From Sphingobacterium thalpophilum (GTDB lineage Bacteria > Bacteroidota > Bacteroidia > Flavobacteriales > Flavobacteriaceae), in NCBI GenBank assembly GCA_943328865.2, contig CALQBR020000064.1, positions 1 to 7,118 of the forward strand: a stretch of 7,118 nucleotides of DNA, written 5' to 3'. Position numbers and translations under genes: made by a program. Positions 1 to 7,101 of the stretch are shown here, one piece after another (positions within the stretch are counted from its first letter, which is position 1; each line of letters begins with the position of its first letter). Under the pieces are notes generated by a model that saw only the letters and a list, made by a program, of their open reading frames with translations, was not told the DNA's origin and made no database searches.

Positions 1-903
1 GAAAATGCACTTCCTTTAAAAACAACTGCTTTTGCTGGAAAAACCGTAGTTGTTATTGGGGATGACGATTCAGGAACCTATGGAGGTCAGGTTTTTATGT
101 ATGTTTCTAATACTGTTGGAGATTTACAAAATGGGTCTTTGTACATGATGAAAAGAACCGATGATAACCAAAGGGAAATGGACATGACTACGGGTCAATC
201 GTACCCTGTTTCTTTTGTGAAAATTGACAACCACACTACTTTAACGGGAAGACAGATCAACGAGAAAGTGAATGACTTGAAAGCGATTAAATTCGGTAGA
301 GTGGAAGATCTAGATTACAAAAAAGGATCTGCTGCCGGTGCAAGAGAAATTTATTTTAATGTAACGGGTCAAAACACTACTGGAGCTAATGCTGACGCTT
401 CAAGAACTAAATACGGAAGGGTTTATAAATTGAATTTAAACGCTTCGAATCCGTTAGAAGGAAATTTAGAATTGGTATTGAATGGGGATGATCGTGCAGG
501 AATTGCAGGTAAATTTCAAAATCCAGACAACATTTGCGTAACTAATAATTATGCTTACGTACAAGAAGACGCTAATGGATATGGTGATGAGACGCACGAT
601 GCTTACATTTACCAATACAATTTAGCTACGAAGCAATTGAAAGTGGTTTTGGAATTAGACCACAGACGTTTAGAAGCTGACGCCACTAAATTTAATGCTA
701 ATGGATCTAGTGCTAAAGGAGCATGGGAATATGGCGCTTTAATTGATGTGTCTGAGCAATTAGGAATTGACGACACGTTTATGTTAAGTGTTCAGCCTCA
801 TACTTGGACAGGTACAAGATACAAAGGTGTTGATGGTGGTACTTTGCGTCCTAATGAGGAACAAGCGAGTCAAATTGTTTTAATTAAAGGATTAGCAAGA
901 TAA
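1..903 (+). CDS. PhoX/DUF839-like beta-propeller protein, 3' part of gene
   Basis: The frame is open from base 1 to the TAA at 901-903, so the gene begins left of the window and 300 C-terminal residues are visible. The first Met in frame (base 97) is internal: the residues before it (VVVIGDDDSGTYGGQVFMYV, then a product rich in Gly/Asp) continue the same fold. Several segments recall the PhoX/DUF839 family of calcium-dependent, beta-propeller phosphatases: the 'GDDDSG..GGQVFMYV' blade, 'NGSLYMMK', and 'FQNPDNICVTNN.AYVQED', which resembles the family's F-x-x-P-D-N-(I/L) followed by an acidic blade end. Such proteins are exported and hydrolyse phosphate esters, but I cannot identify the full PhoX metal and phosphate ligands here, and the N-terminus is missing, so catalysis is not shown. 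No T9SS sorting domain is present at the C-terminus, which ends 'IVLIKGLAR'. It could be another secreted propeller or esterase-like protein. A terminator follows 27 bp after the stop. Confidence 0.5.
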   Translation, partial: ENALPLKTTAFAGKTVVVIGDDDSGTYGGQVFMYVSNTVGDLQNGSLYMMKRTDDNQREMDMTTGQSYPVSFVKIDNHTTLTGRQINEKVNDLKAIKFGRVEDLDYKKGSAAGAREIYFNVTGQNTTGANADASRTKYGRVYKLNLNASNPLEGNLELVLNGDDRAGIAGKFQNPDNICVTNNYAYVQEDANGYGDETHDAYIYQYNLATKQLKVVLELDHRRLEADATKFNANGSSAKGAWEYGALIDVSEQLGIDDTFMLSVQPHTWTGTRYKGVDGGTLRPNEEQASQIVLIKGLAR

Positions 904-930
904 TTCAATTAAAATCAAATCATTAGAACT

Positions 931-971
931 ATCCACGATTTACATTTTATGGAATCGTGGATTTGTTTTTT
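931..971 (+). terminator. Rho-independent terminator after the PhoX-like gene
   Basis: Perfect 10-bp inverted repeat: atccacgatt (931-940) pairs with aatcgtggat (953-962) around a 12-base loop, followed by a T-rich tract (962-971, one G). It ends the upstream gene and insulates the peroxidase gene. An in-frame ATG at 949 for the downstream gene falls inside the loop, which argues against that start. Confidence 0.85.
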
Positions 972-996
972 CTACAATATATTAAAATTGCACCCA

Positions 997-2760
997 ATGA
1001 GAAAAGTTGTTTTATTATTTATTGGTCTTACCTTTTTGTCTTGTTCAAAGGTAAAACCCAAACATGAAAGCGTAAATACCTTATTTCAATTGGATATTGC
1101 CACTTTAATTCACGATGTCGATGAACTACAAAGGTTAGTGAATAGTAATAGTGCCAACGCTAAATTACAAGTGCAATTCCTAAAAGCACACCAATCCTAT
1201 AAACGTGTTGAAACTCTAACGGAGTATTATTTTCCGTCTGTTGCCAAAGCACTCAATGGCCCTGCCTTACCTGAATTTGAACAGAATGACGGTAAGACCT
1301 TACCTCCTGAAGGGTTTCAAGTTATTGAGGAACTGGTTTTTCCCGATTATGATTTGAATTCCAAAGCGGATCTACAACAGGAATTGGGTATTTTATCTGC
1401 GAATCTAATACGATTAAAAAAAATAGCGCTAACCAATCAGTTAACCGATGCTCATGTATTTGATGCGATGCGATTGGAAGTATTCCGAATTTTGACTTTA
1501 GGAATTACTGGATTTGATTCACCTATTGCTAAAGAATCACTCTCTGAAGCCATTGTTTCTTTAGAAACAGTTGCGCGTTATTATACGGTTTACGCCAATG
1601 AAAATGAAGCTCCTATTTTTAATAATACCTTGAAACTAATGGCTACTAGTAAAGCCTATTTAAAGCGCAATCCTAATTTTGATGCCTTTGACAGAGCCCA
1701 TTTTATTACCAATTATTTAAATCCATTAAGCAAACAATTATTCAAAACGCAACAATTTTTAAAGATTCCTTTTTTTGAGGAAGACCGTCCTTTGAAAGTT
1801 AGCGCACAAACCCTTTTTGATAAAGAAGCCTTCGATGCAGAAGCCTTTTCAGCGTTTCCAGATTATAAAACGACCGCCTCAAAAATACAATTGGGACAAA
1901 ATTTATTTAATGATCCTGTTTTATCGGGGGATCATAGTCGTTCCTGCGCCTCCTGTCATTACCCTGACAAAGCATTTACAGATGGATTGGTCAAAGCCAA
2001 TACGCTTGATGGAAAATCTTTAGTAAAACGAAATACCCCTACGTTATTAAACATTGCTTTTCAAAGAGCCTTTTTTTATGATTCCAAAGTGAGTTATTTA
2101 GAAGACCAAGCGGTGGCAGTAATCAATAATGAAAACGAAATGCATGGTTCATTAGAAAAAGCAGCAATTGCTTTAAAAAAAGAGGCTAAATATGTAAAAT
2201 TGTTTAAAACTGCTTTCCCTAAAACACCCATTAATGAATTTACGATAAAGAATGCTTTGGCTTCCTATATTCGGTCGTTAAGCAATTACAATGCTCGCTT
2301 TGATGATTATATGAGAGGAAAAGCCTCCTTTACAACTGACGAAATTGCGGGCTTTAATTTGTTCTCTGGAAAAGCCAAATGTGCCACTTGTCATTTTATT
2401 CCGCTAACTAATGGAACCGTTCCGCCAATCTTTGAAAAGTCGGAGAGTGAGGTTTTAGGCGTGCCTAATGCGCGAGGTGTTTTAGATGAGGACTTGGGTA
2501 AATTTGAATTTACAAAGGCGGAAATGCATCGCAATTCTTTTAAAACCCCTACTTTAAGAAACATTGCATTAACAGGGCCTTACATGCATAATGGTGTTTA
2601 TAAATCATTAGAAGAAGTACTTGATTTTTATAATAAAGCGGGTGGAAGTGGATTAGAGTTTAATCTTGACAATCAAACCTTACCTGCCGATCCATTGAAT
2701 TTGTCTCCAAAAGAGAAACAACAAATCATTCAATTTATGAAAACATTGACGGATTATTAA
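997..2760 (+). CDS. Lipoprotein di-heme cytochrome c peroxidase with imelysin-like N-terminal domain
   Basis: The 587-residue product probably reduces H2O2 (or, as in MauG relatives, oxidises another substrate) using two c-type hemes on the periplasmic side. Start 997 is preferred to the in-frame ATG at 949 because it gives a type II signal peptide (MRKVVLLFIGLTFLSC, lipid-anchored Cys16) and because 949 lies in a terminator loop. Residues after Cys16 (SKVKPK) are not acidic, so periplasmic rather than surface anchoring is inferred. Residues ~25-265 are mostly helical and include G106-F-Q-V-I-E111, like the GxHxxE motif of imelysin/EfeO (M75) proteins but with Gln for His. Residues ~285-587 are the CcpA/MauG-type domain: heme sites C317-A-S-C-H321 and C462-A-T-C-H466, the conserved 'ALASYIRSLSNYNARFDDYM' type stretch between them, and the late 'GPYMHNG' motif with M530, a likely heme ligand. 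Typical CCPs are about 330-350 residues, so the extra length is the N-terminal domain. No convincing Shine-Dalgarno sequence is seen. The peroxidase call is firm; the imelysin relationship is tentative. Confidence 0.9.
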   Translation: MRKVVLLFIGLTFLSCSKVKPKHESVNTLFQLDIATLIHDVDELQRLVNSNSANAKLQVQFLKAHQSYKRVETLTEYYFPSVAKALNGPALPEFEQNDGKTLPPEGFQVIEELVFPDYDLNSKADLQQELGILSANLIRLKKIALTNQLTDAHVFDAMRLEVFRILTLGITGFDSPIAKESLSEAIVSLETVARYYTVYANENEAPIFNNTLKLMATSKAYLKRNPNFDAFDRAHFITNYLNPLSKQLFKTQQFLKIPFFEEDRPLKVSAQTLFDKEAFDAEAFSAFPDYKTTASKIQLGQNLFNDPVLSGDHSRSCASCHYPDKAFTDGLVKANTLDGKSLVKRNTPTLLNIAFQRAFFYDSKVSYLEDQAVAVINNENEMHGSLEKAAIALKKEAKYVKLFKTAFPKTPINEFTIKNALASYIRSLSNYNARFDDYMRGKASFTTDEIAGFNLFSGKAKCATCHFIPLTNGTVPPIFEKSESEVLGVPNARGVLDEDLGKFEFTKAEMHRNSFKTPTLRNIALTGPYMHNGVYKSLEEVLDFYNKAGGSGLEFNLDNQTLPADPLNLSPKEKQQIIQFMKTLTDY

Positions 2761-2887
2761 ATTTTTTTCTTCTGATCCAATCTTCAAATCAAGTCATTGA
2801 ATTACGGATTTGAGTATGCCATTTCTTAAGAATCTTCAGTTCTCTTTTTTGTTGCGGAAATTTTAAATAGCGAAGTAAAATATTGAT

Positions 2888-2895
2888 TATATTTG
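2888..2895 (+). promoter_or_regulatory. Flavobacterial -7 promoter element for the metalloprotease gene
   Basis: TATATTTG matches the Bacteroidota -7 consensus TANNTTTG exactly and lies 22 bp before the protease ATG, predicting a short leader of roughly 15 bases. No TTG lies at the usual 17-23 bp upstream (only TTT at 2862-2864; TTG at 2852-2854 is 33 bp away), so the -33 element is poor. The rest of the 2761-2917 gap holds no gene. It has a T-run directly after the peroxidase stop and a 7-bp inverted repeat (2784-2790 / 2807-2813) without a T tract. Confidence 0.4.
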
Positions 2896-2917
2896 ACATC
2901 CTAGCTTAAAAGAGAAT

Positions 2918-5095
2918 ATGAAAAAGTGTCTTACCATTATAGTCGCATTGGTTTGTTTTGGGGCTTTTGCCCAAAAAGAGATTGCCAGAAAAGTCAATGC
3001 CTTGCAGTCTAAAAATGTTGATTTCAAAAAGGTTTCCGTGTTATCGGTTACAAAGAATGCCCCTAATGCCCTTGTTGAAAAAGCAGTCAGCAAAGCGACT
3101 TATGCCAAAATGAAAGCGCCAATGCTCAATGATTTGATGGCTAGGAAATATGAAAATATTGAAGTTGAAATTCCCTATCAAGGGGCTATTATAGAAGTAC
3201 AATTGTACCAAGTGAATCTCTTGGCTGAAGGGTTTCATGTTGATACCGATAAAGCCCTTGCGGTTCCTTATGAACCAGGATTGCATTACAGAGGAATTGT
3301 AAAAGGGGATCCAAATTCGACCGTTTCTTTCAATTTTTTCAAAGCCGAGATGAACGGAATTATCTCAAACGATGCCTTACACAATTTGGTCATTGGTAAA
3401 TTAGACCAGCCCTACAACACCTCGGACTATGTTATTTATAGTGATGCCGACTTAACCGCCACGGGAAACTTAGCCTGTCATACTAAAGAGCAGGTTCAAA
3501 CCCAACCAAAAACAATAGCAGAAGGATTAAAGGGAGTAGCAACCGATCGTTGCGCGACTATTTATTTTGAAATCGACCATGCTATTTATTCTGCAAATGG
3601 CAGCGATGTTACTACCACGACCAACTGGATGACAGCTGTTTTTAATAATGTACAAACCTTATTTGGTAATGATGGCATTCCTATTTCATTAAAATCAACG
3701 TTTATTTGGACTTCCCCAGATCCTTATACGGGCTCTAGTTCAACGGATTATTTGTACCAATTCAATGAAGTAAGACCCGTTTTTGATGGTGACTTAGGGC
3801 AATTGATTGGAATCGATGAGGGCGGCTTAGGCGGTGTGGCAATCACTATTAACGGGCTTTGCAGCACTAATAATTTCAGCTACAGTGACTTGAATTTTAG
3901 TTACGATACGGTACCTAATTTTTCGTGGACAGTCCAAGTGATTGCCCATGAATTGGGGCATTTGTTGGGTTCGCCCCATACACATGCCTGCGTTTGGAAT
4001 GGCAATAACACCGCTATTGACGGTTGCGGACAATCTAAAGGATACAGAGATGGAAGTTGTGCTGATGGACCAATTCCTGATGCCGCTACAAAAGGAACGA
4101 TTATGAGTTATTGCCATTTGGTTCCAGGAATTGGCATTAGTTTTAGCAATGGATTTGGCCCACAACCAGCTGCTTTAATGAAAGCTACCGTAAACAATTC
4201 CAATTGCCTAAGTACCGATTGTGTGAACACTTGTATCAATACCTTATCAGCGCTATCGGTTAGTGCCATTTCGCAGGATTCCGCTACAATTGCTTGGACA
4301 GATCAAGTGAGTTCCTCTGGGACTCAAATCTCCATTTCCCCATACTATAGTGCTGCTGGGACTTGGGATACACCAACAGGGACTTCTTATACTGCTACAG
4401 GTTTGATTCCTAATACCTATTATAAAGCACTTATTCGAAAGGACTGTTCCGCCTCAGGATTAGCACCAACTGAATTAACGCTCTTATTTGTAACGATGGG
4501 TGATTTTTGTAGTGGGATCAGTCTTACGGATTCTGGTGGCGTTTTGGGGAATTATAGCAATCAAGAAACCACTATCAGAACGATTGTTCCAAATAACCCT
4601 AATGCCAAAGCCAAAATAACCTTTAGTAGTTTTGACCTAGAGAAAGATTATGATTATTTGAATGTTTATAATGGTTCGGACACTACTTTTCCTGATCTAA
4701 GTAACGGTGGATTCACCGGAAATACGATTCCAAGTCCGATTGAATCTACTGCAACAGATGGTTCGTTAACAATCAAATTTTCATCAGATGCAGGTGTAGT
4801 TGCTGCGGGATATGAAGCTACCATTTCTTGTTTGACATTGAACACCGATGCGTTTGAATCAGCTATTGATTTTACCTATTATCCCAATCCAACGAACGCT
4901 TTGGTAGTAATAAAATCCCCGAATCCGATGAGTGAAGTATTGGTTTATAACCTTGAAGGAAGACTTTTAGCACAACAAAAAATAAATGCATTGGAAACAA
5001 CGGTCGATTTGGCTGCTTTTGCTAACGGAACCTATTTTTTCAAATTGAGATTTAGGGACCAAACCGCAAATTTTAAAATATTGAAATTCAATTAG
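2918..5095 (+). CDS. Secreted reprolysin-like zinc metalloprotease with FN3, CUB and T9SS sorting domains
   Basis: 725 residues. Signal peptide MKKCLTIIVALVCFGAFA, predicted cut after A18 before Q19, so it crosses the inner membrane by Sec. Residues ~20-205 look like a reprolysin-type propeptide, with C187 as a conceivable but unproven cysteine switch. The catalytic domain (~208-435) opens at 'DRCATIYFEIDHAIY' and carries the metzincin zinc site H344-E-L-G-H348-L-L-G-S-P-H354 with catalytic E345; a Met-turn follows at 'GTIMSY' (M396). Several cysteines around the site (C212 and others) suggest disulfides. Residues ~443-525 form a fibronectin type III domain and ~531-638 a CUB-like domain bounded by C531 and C638, with 'YDYLNVYNG' typical of CUB. 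From ~652 a T9SS type A sorting domain runs to the end: Y655-P-N-P658, 'VLVYNLEGRLL', 'ANGTYFFKL' and a basic end. The protein should therefore be exported across the outer membrane and the C-terminal domain removed. It is probably a nutrient-acquiring protease; its substrate is unknown. A strong terminator follows, so it is likely monocistronic. Confidence 0.92.
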   Translation: MKKCLTIIVALVCFGAFAQKEIARKVNALQSKNVDFKKVSVLSVTKNAPNALVEKAVSKATYAKMKAPMLNDLMARKYENIEVEIPYQGAIIEVQLYQVNLLAEGFHVDTDKALAVPYEPGLHYRGIVKGDPNSTVSFNFFKAEMNGIISNDALHNLVIGKLDQPYNTSDYVIYSDADLTATGNLACHTKEQVQTQPKTIAEGLKGVATDRCATIYFEIDHAIYSANGSDVTTTTNWMTAVFNNVQTLFGNDGIPISLKSTFIWTSPDPYTGSSSTDYLYQFNEVRPVFDGDLGQLIGIDEGGLGGVAITINGLCSTNNFSYSDLNFSYDTVPNFSWTVQVIAHELGHLLGSPHTHACVWNGNNTAIDGCGQSKGYRDGSCADGPIPDAATKGTIMSYCHLVPGIGISFSNGFGPQPAALMKATVNNSNCLSTDCVNTCINTLSALSVSAISQDSATIAWTDQVSSSGTQISISPYYSAAGTWDTPTGTSYTATGLIPNTYYKALIRKDCSASGLAPTELTLLFVTMGDFCSGISLTDSGGVLGNYSNQETTIRTIVPNNPNAKAKITFSSFDLEKDYDYLNVYNGSDTTFPDLSNGGFTGNTIPSPIESTATDGSLTIKFSSDAGVVAAGYEATISCLTLNTDAFESAIDFTYYPNPTNALVVIKSPNPMSEVLVYNLEGRLLAQQKINALETTVDLAAFANGTYFFKLRFRDQTANFKILKFN

Positions 5096-5110
5096 TCATA
5101 CCTTTTTTCT

Positions 5111-5158
5111 AACCCACAAAAAGCGCTATCAATAATACTTTTTGTGGGTTTTTTTTTT
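5111..5158 (+). terminator. Strong Rho-independent terminator after the metalloprotease gene
   Basis: Perfect 13-bp stem: aacccacaaaaag (5111-5123) pairs with ctttttgtgggtt (5138-5150) around a 14-base loop, followed by an uninterrupted T run to 5158. It starts 15 bp after the protease stop. It also covers the in-frame ATG at 5144 upstream of the aminotransferase-fold gene, which is therefore unlikely to be that gene's start. Confidence 0.95.
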
Positions 5159-5215
5159 CGCTGCCGCCATAATTATTTATTACAATTACATGCCGAAAGG
5201 CAAAAGAACAAACGT

Positions 5216-6376
5216 ATGAATCCCATAAAATCCGATTTTTTACTTGACCCAAACATTACCTTTCTCAATTTTGGCTCTTTTGGTGCTTGTCCGAAGCCCG
5301 TATTTGAGGTTTACCAAGACTTTCAGCGTAAGCTAGAATTTGAACCCGTTCGATTCCTACTACACGATGGGATTAAGGGATTGGAATCTTCAAGAAAAGC
5401 CTTGGCGCACTATGTCAATTGCCATCATGATGACTTGGTTTATGTTACCAATCCTTCTTATGGAATCAATACGATTGCAAAATCCATAGTCTTAGAAAAA
5501 GGAGATGAAATTCTATCGACCAATTTGGAATATGGCGCGATGGATCGTACTTGGAAGTACTATTGTGATCGAGTAGGGGCACACTATATTCAGCAGAAGA
5601 TAGCTCTTCCAATTAAAGACAAAGCTACTTTTTTGGAAGATTTTTGGGCTGGTAGTTCCTCAAAAACAAAAGCTATTTTCATTAGTCAGATTACAAGTGC
5701 TACAGGTCTTATTTTACCAGTGAAAGAAATTTGTGAAGAAGCGAAGAAAAGAAATATCTTAACCATTATTGATGGGGCACATGTTCCGGCACACCTCCCT
5801 TTAGACCTTTTGGATTTGAATCCAGATGTATATGTTGGCGCTTGTCATAAATGGATGCTAGCGCCAAAAGGATCTTCATTTCTCTATGTGAAAAAAGAAC
5901 AGCAGCATTGGGTTGATCCGTTATTAATTAGCTGGGGCTATCAAAGTGATTATCCATCCCATACTTCATTTATAGATTACCATCAGACTAATGGCACTAG
6001 AGATTTTTCTGCTTTTTTAACGGTGCCTGCGGCTATTGCCTATTTAGAAAAGCATCATTGGAAACAAGAAGCCCGAAAATGTAGCGCAATGGCCATAAGC
6101 AATGCCACACGATTTTGCAAATTGGTTAATTCCGAACCGATATGCCCCTTGACTGAAGATTTTTTAGGGCAAATGTTCAGTATTCCGATTCGCTCTAAAG
6201 ATCCTTTACAGTTGCACCAATTGCTTTTTGAGAAGTATAAAATTGAAATTCCTGTAACGGTTCAAAACGGGGAATGGTATTTAAGGTATTCGATCCAAGC
6301 TTTTAACAGCACTCAGGATTTAGATGTTCTAGAGGCCGCATTGTTGTCAATAAAGAAACAAGGGCTGTTGTTGTAA
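5216..6376 (+). CDS. Class V aminotransferase-fold PLP enzyme (isopenicillin-N epimerase/CefD-like)
   Basis: 386 residues, cytoplasmic, no signal peptide. The first residues 'MNPIKSDFLLDPNITFLNFG' followed by 'SFGACPKPV' are the hallmark N-terminus of the CefD-like branch of class V PLP enzymes (family form usually FLNHGSFG; here Phe replaces His). Start 5216 is chosen because the longer frame from 5144 begins inside a terminator and adds 24 residues unlike the family. Active-site landmarks: 'TNPSYGIN' near the cofactor phosphate, D186 and H189 in 'IIDGAHVPAH' (the Asp that pairs with the pyridine nitrogen), the PLP-binding K212 in 'GACHKWM', and 'TNGTRDFSAF' in the C-terminal half. Length fits the family (about 380-400). 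The group includes epimerases, cysteine desulfurase-like lyases and uncharacterised enzymes. Nothing nearby (no beta-lactam or sulfur-transfer genes) points to a substrate, so the name should not be read as a reaction. No TANNTTTG box is evident in the 57-bp leader after the terminator; 'aaagg' lies about 15 bp before the ATG. Confidence 0.85.
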   Translation: MNPIKSDFLLDPNITFLNFGSFGACPKPVFEVYQDFQRKLEFEPVRFLLHDGIKGLESSRKALAHYVNCHHDDLVYVTNPSYGINTIAKSIVLEKGDEILSTNLEYGAMDRTWKYYCDRVGAHYIQQKIALPIKDKATFLEDFWAGSSSKTKAIFISQITSATGLILPVKEICEEAKKRNILTIIDGAHVPAHLPLDLLDLNPDVYVGACHKWMLAPKGSSFLYVKKEQQHWVDPLLISWGYQSDYPSHTSFIDYHQTNGTRDFSAFLTVPAAIAYLEKHHWKQEARKCSAMAISNATRFCKLVNSEPICPLTEDFLGQMFSIPIRSKDPLQLHQLLFEKYKIEIPVTVQNGEWYLRYSIQAFNSTQDLDVLEAALLSIKKQGLLL

Positions 6377-6416
6377 TTTCTTTGGGATTTTGCAATCTAA
6401 ACGCATGCCCAATATT

Positions 6417-6470
6417 ACGAAATTACTTCTTCCCTTTGCTTCAATTGTTCACATTCCGCGATGACGGGTT
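6417..6470 (-). repeat. Possible degenerate dispersed intergenic repeat
   Basis: This non-coding stretch lies after the CefD-like gene. Its first 17 bases (6417-6433) match the last 17 bases of the window (7102-7118) at 15 positions. Read on the minus strand it begins 'cccgtcatcgcggaa' and contains 'gaagcaa', which recalls the 'gtcattgcgaggaa...gaagcaat' repeats I remember from intergenic DNA of various bacteria. That resemblance comes from memory and is loose. There is no gene here: the longest minus-strand open run in it is 18 codons. The rest of the 195-bp gap (6377-6571) holds only the terminator. Confidence 0.3.
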
Positions 6471-6491
6471 TCTATACAAGTGATTGATATA

Positions 6492-6535
6492 AAAACAAGG
6501 AACCACAACTTTTTAAGGTTGTGGTTTCTTGTTTT
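6492..6535. terminator. Bidirectional terminator between convergent genes
   Basis: An 18-bp stem with one G·U pair (6492-6509 with 6518-6535) closes an 8-base loop. The outer part of the left arm is an A run and of the right arm is T-rich, so the hairpin can end transcripts from both strands. It sits between the CefD-like gene on the plus strand (stop 6376) and the lipoprotein gene on the minus strand (stop 6572), as expected for a shared terminator. Confidence 0.88.
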
Positions 6536-6571
6536 GTTTATTGCTGCTCTGACCAGCTGGGGAAAATATTT

Positions 6572-6988
6572 TTAATTATTGGTGTCTTTATAAAACACTT
6601 TCACAGAGTAGTCTGTTCCGTTAGCTGATTGTTGTACAGTGACACTATTGCTTTTTATATCAGAAAATTTCAACCAAATGGATGGAAAAACTTGGCCATT
6701 ACCTGTAAGATTGTCAATTTTAATGATCCCATTATTCTGATCTACCCAAGTCCAATTACCTGTTCCTGTAAGTGTCATTCCTTGGATTGTTACTTTTTGT
6801 TCATAGTTGCCATTTGAATGAAAATGTAAATCAGCAGTAACATTATTAGAATCATACCACCATTTGTCTAAAAGGACTGATTTATCAGAATTATTTACAG
6901 TGCCATTATCATCGCTGCTACAGCTGGTGAGCATAGTAAATCCGATCATAAAAATTCCGATAAATTTTAATAAGTTTTTGTTTTTCAT
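6572..6988 (-). CDS. Small lipocalin-like lipoprotein, probably surface-exposed
   Basis: 138 residues. It has a clear type II signal peptide: basic MKNKNLLK start, hydrophobic core, lipobox 'LTSC' with lipid-anchored C23. The next residues S-S-D-D-N match the Ser/acidic export signature that sends lipoproteins to the cell surface in Flavobacteriia, so outer-leaflet display is inferred. The mature part looks all-beta: 'LLDKWWYDSNN' (W43-W44) resembles the first strand of lipocalin-like families, followed by 'LHFHSNGNYEQK' and 'GTGNWTWVDQNNGIIKI', the pattern of alternating strands and turns seen in small Bacteroidota lipocalin-like lipoproteins. These are about 130-160 residues, so it appears complete. 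Its ligand and role are unknown and no catalytic motif is seen. The gene is a single unit with its own promoter and shares a terminator with the convergent neighbour. The lipoprotein call is firm; the fold call is moderate. Confidence 0.82.
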   Translation of the reverse strand: MKNKNLLKFIGIFMIGFTMLTSCSSDDNGTVNNSDKSVLLDKWWYDSNNVTADLHFHSNGNYEQKVTIQGMTLTGTGNWTWVDQNNGIIKIDNLTGNGQVFPSIWLKFSDIKSNSVTVQQSANGTDYSVKVFYKDTNN

Positions 6989-7034
6989 AAGATTATTGGT
7001 TACTTTTTTATTTTTTGTTAATTTATTTGAAAGG

Positions 7035-7067
7035 CAAAAATATTAATTTTTTCTTACAAATGATCAA
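7035..7067 (-). promoter_or_regulatory. Flavobacterial promoter for the lipoprotein gene
   Basis: On the minus strand, TATTTTTG (complement of 7035-7042) fits the -7 consensus TANNTTTG exactly. A TTG (complement of 7065-7067) lies 22 bp upstream, within the 17-23 bp range known for Flavobacterium sigma-A promoters. Transcription would start near 7028-7030, giving an A-rich leader of about 40 bases before the ATG at 6988. Confidence 0.6.
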
Positions 7068-7101
7068 TAGGCTTTTTATTTGTTGCATCTCCTCCGATTA
7101 C

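Noticed and set aside
2784..2813. Inverted repeat tcaaatc / gatttga as a terminator for the peroxidase gene
   Set aside because: 7-bp AT-rich stem with a 16-base loop and no following T tract; too weak to call.
3041..4165. Minus-strand open frames inside the metalloprotease gene
   Set aside because: Shadows of the strongly supported protease frame; no start signals or recognisable domains.
5191..5202. Small hairpin tgcc-gaaa-ggca with a GNRA tetraloop in the leader of the CefD-like gene
   Set aside because: 4-bp stem only; such hairpins arise by chance and no alternative pairing suggests a switch.
6415..6471. Minus-strand 18-codon open run between stops (KPVIAECEQLKQREEVIS) as a gene remnant
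   Set aside because: Bounded by stops on both sides with no start codon or recognisable family; more simply explained as repeat-like intergenic DNA.
6629..7046. Plus-strand open frames over the lipoprotein gene and its promoter
   Set aside because: They are antisense to a well-supported lipoprotein gene and have low-complexity, family-free translations.
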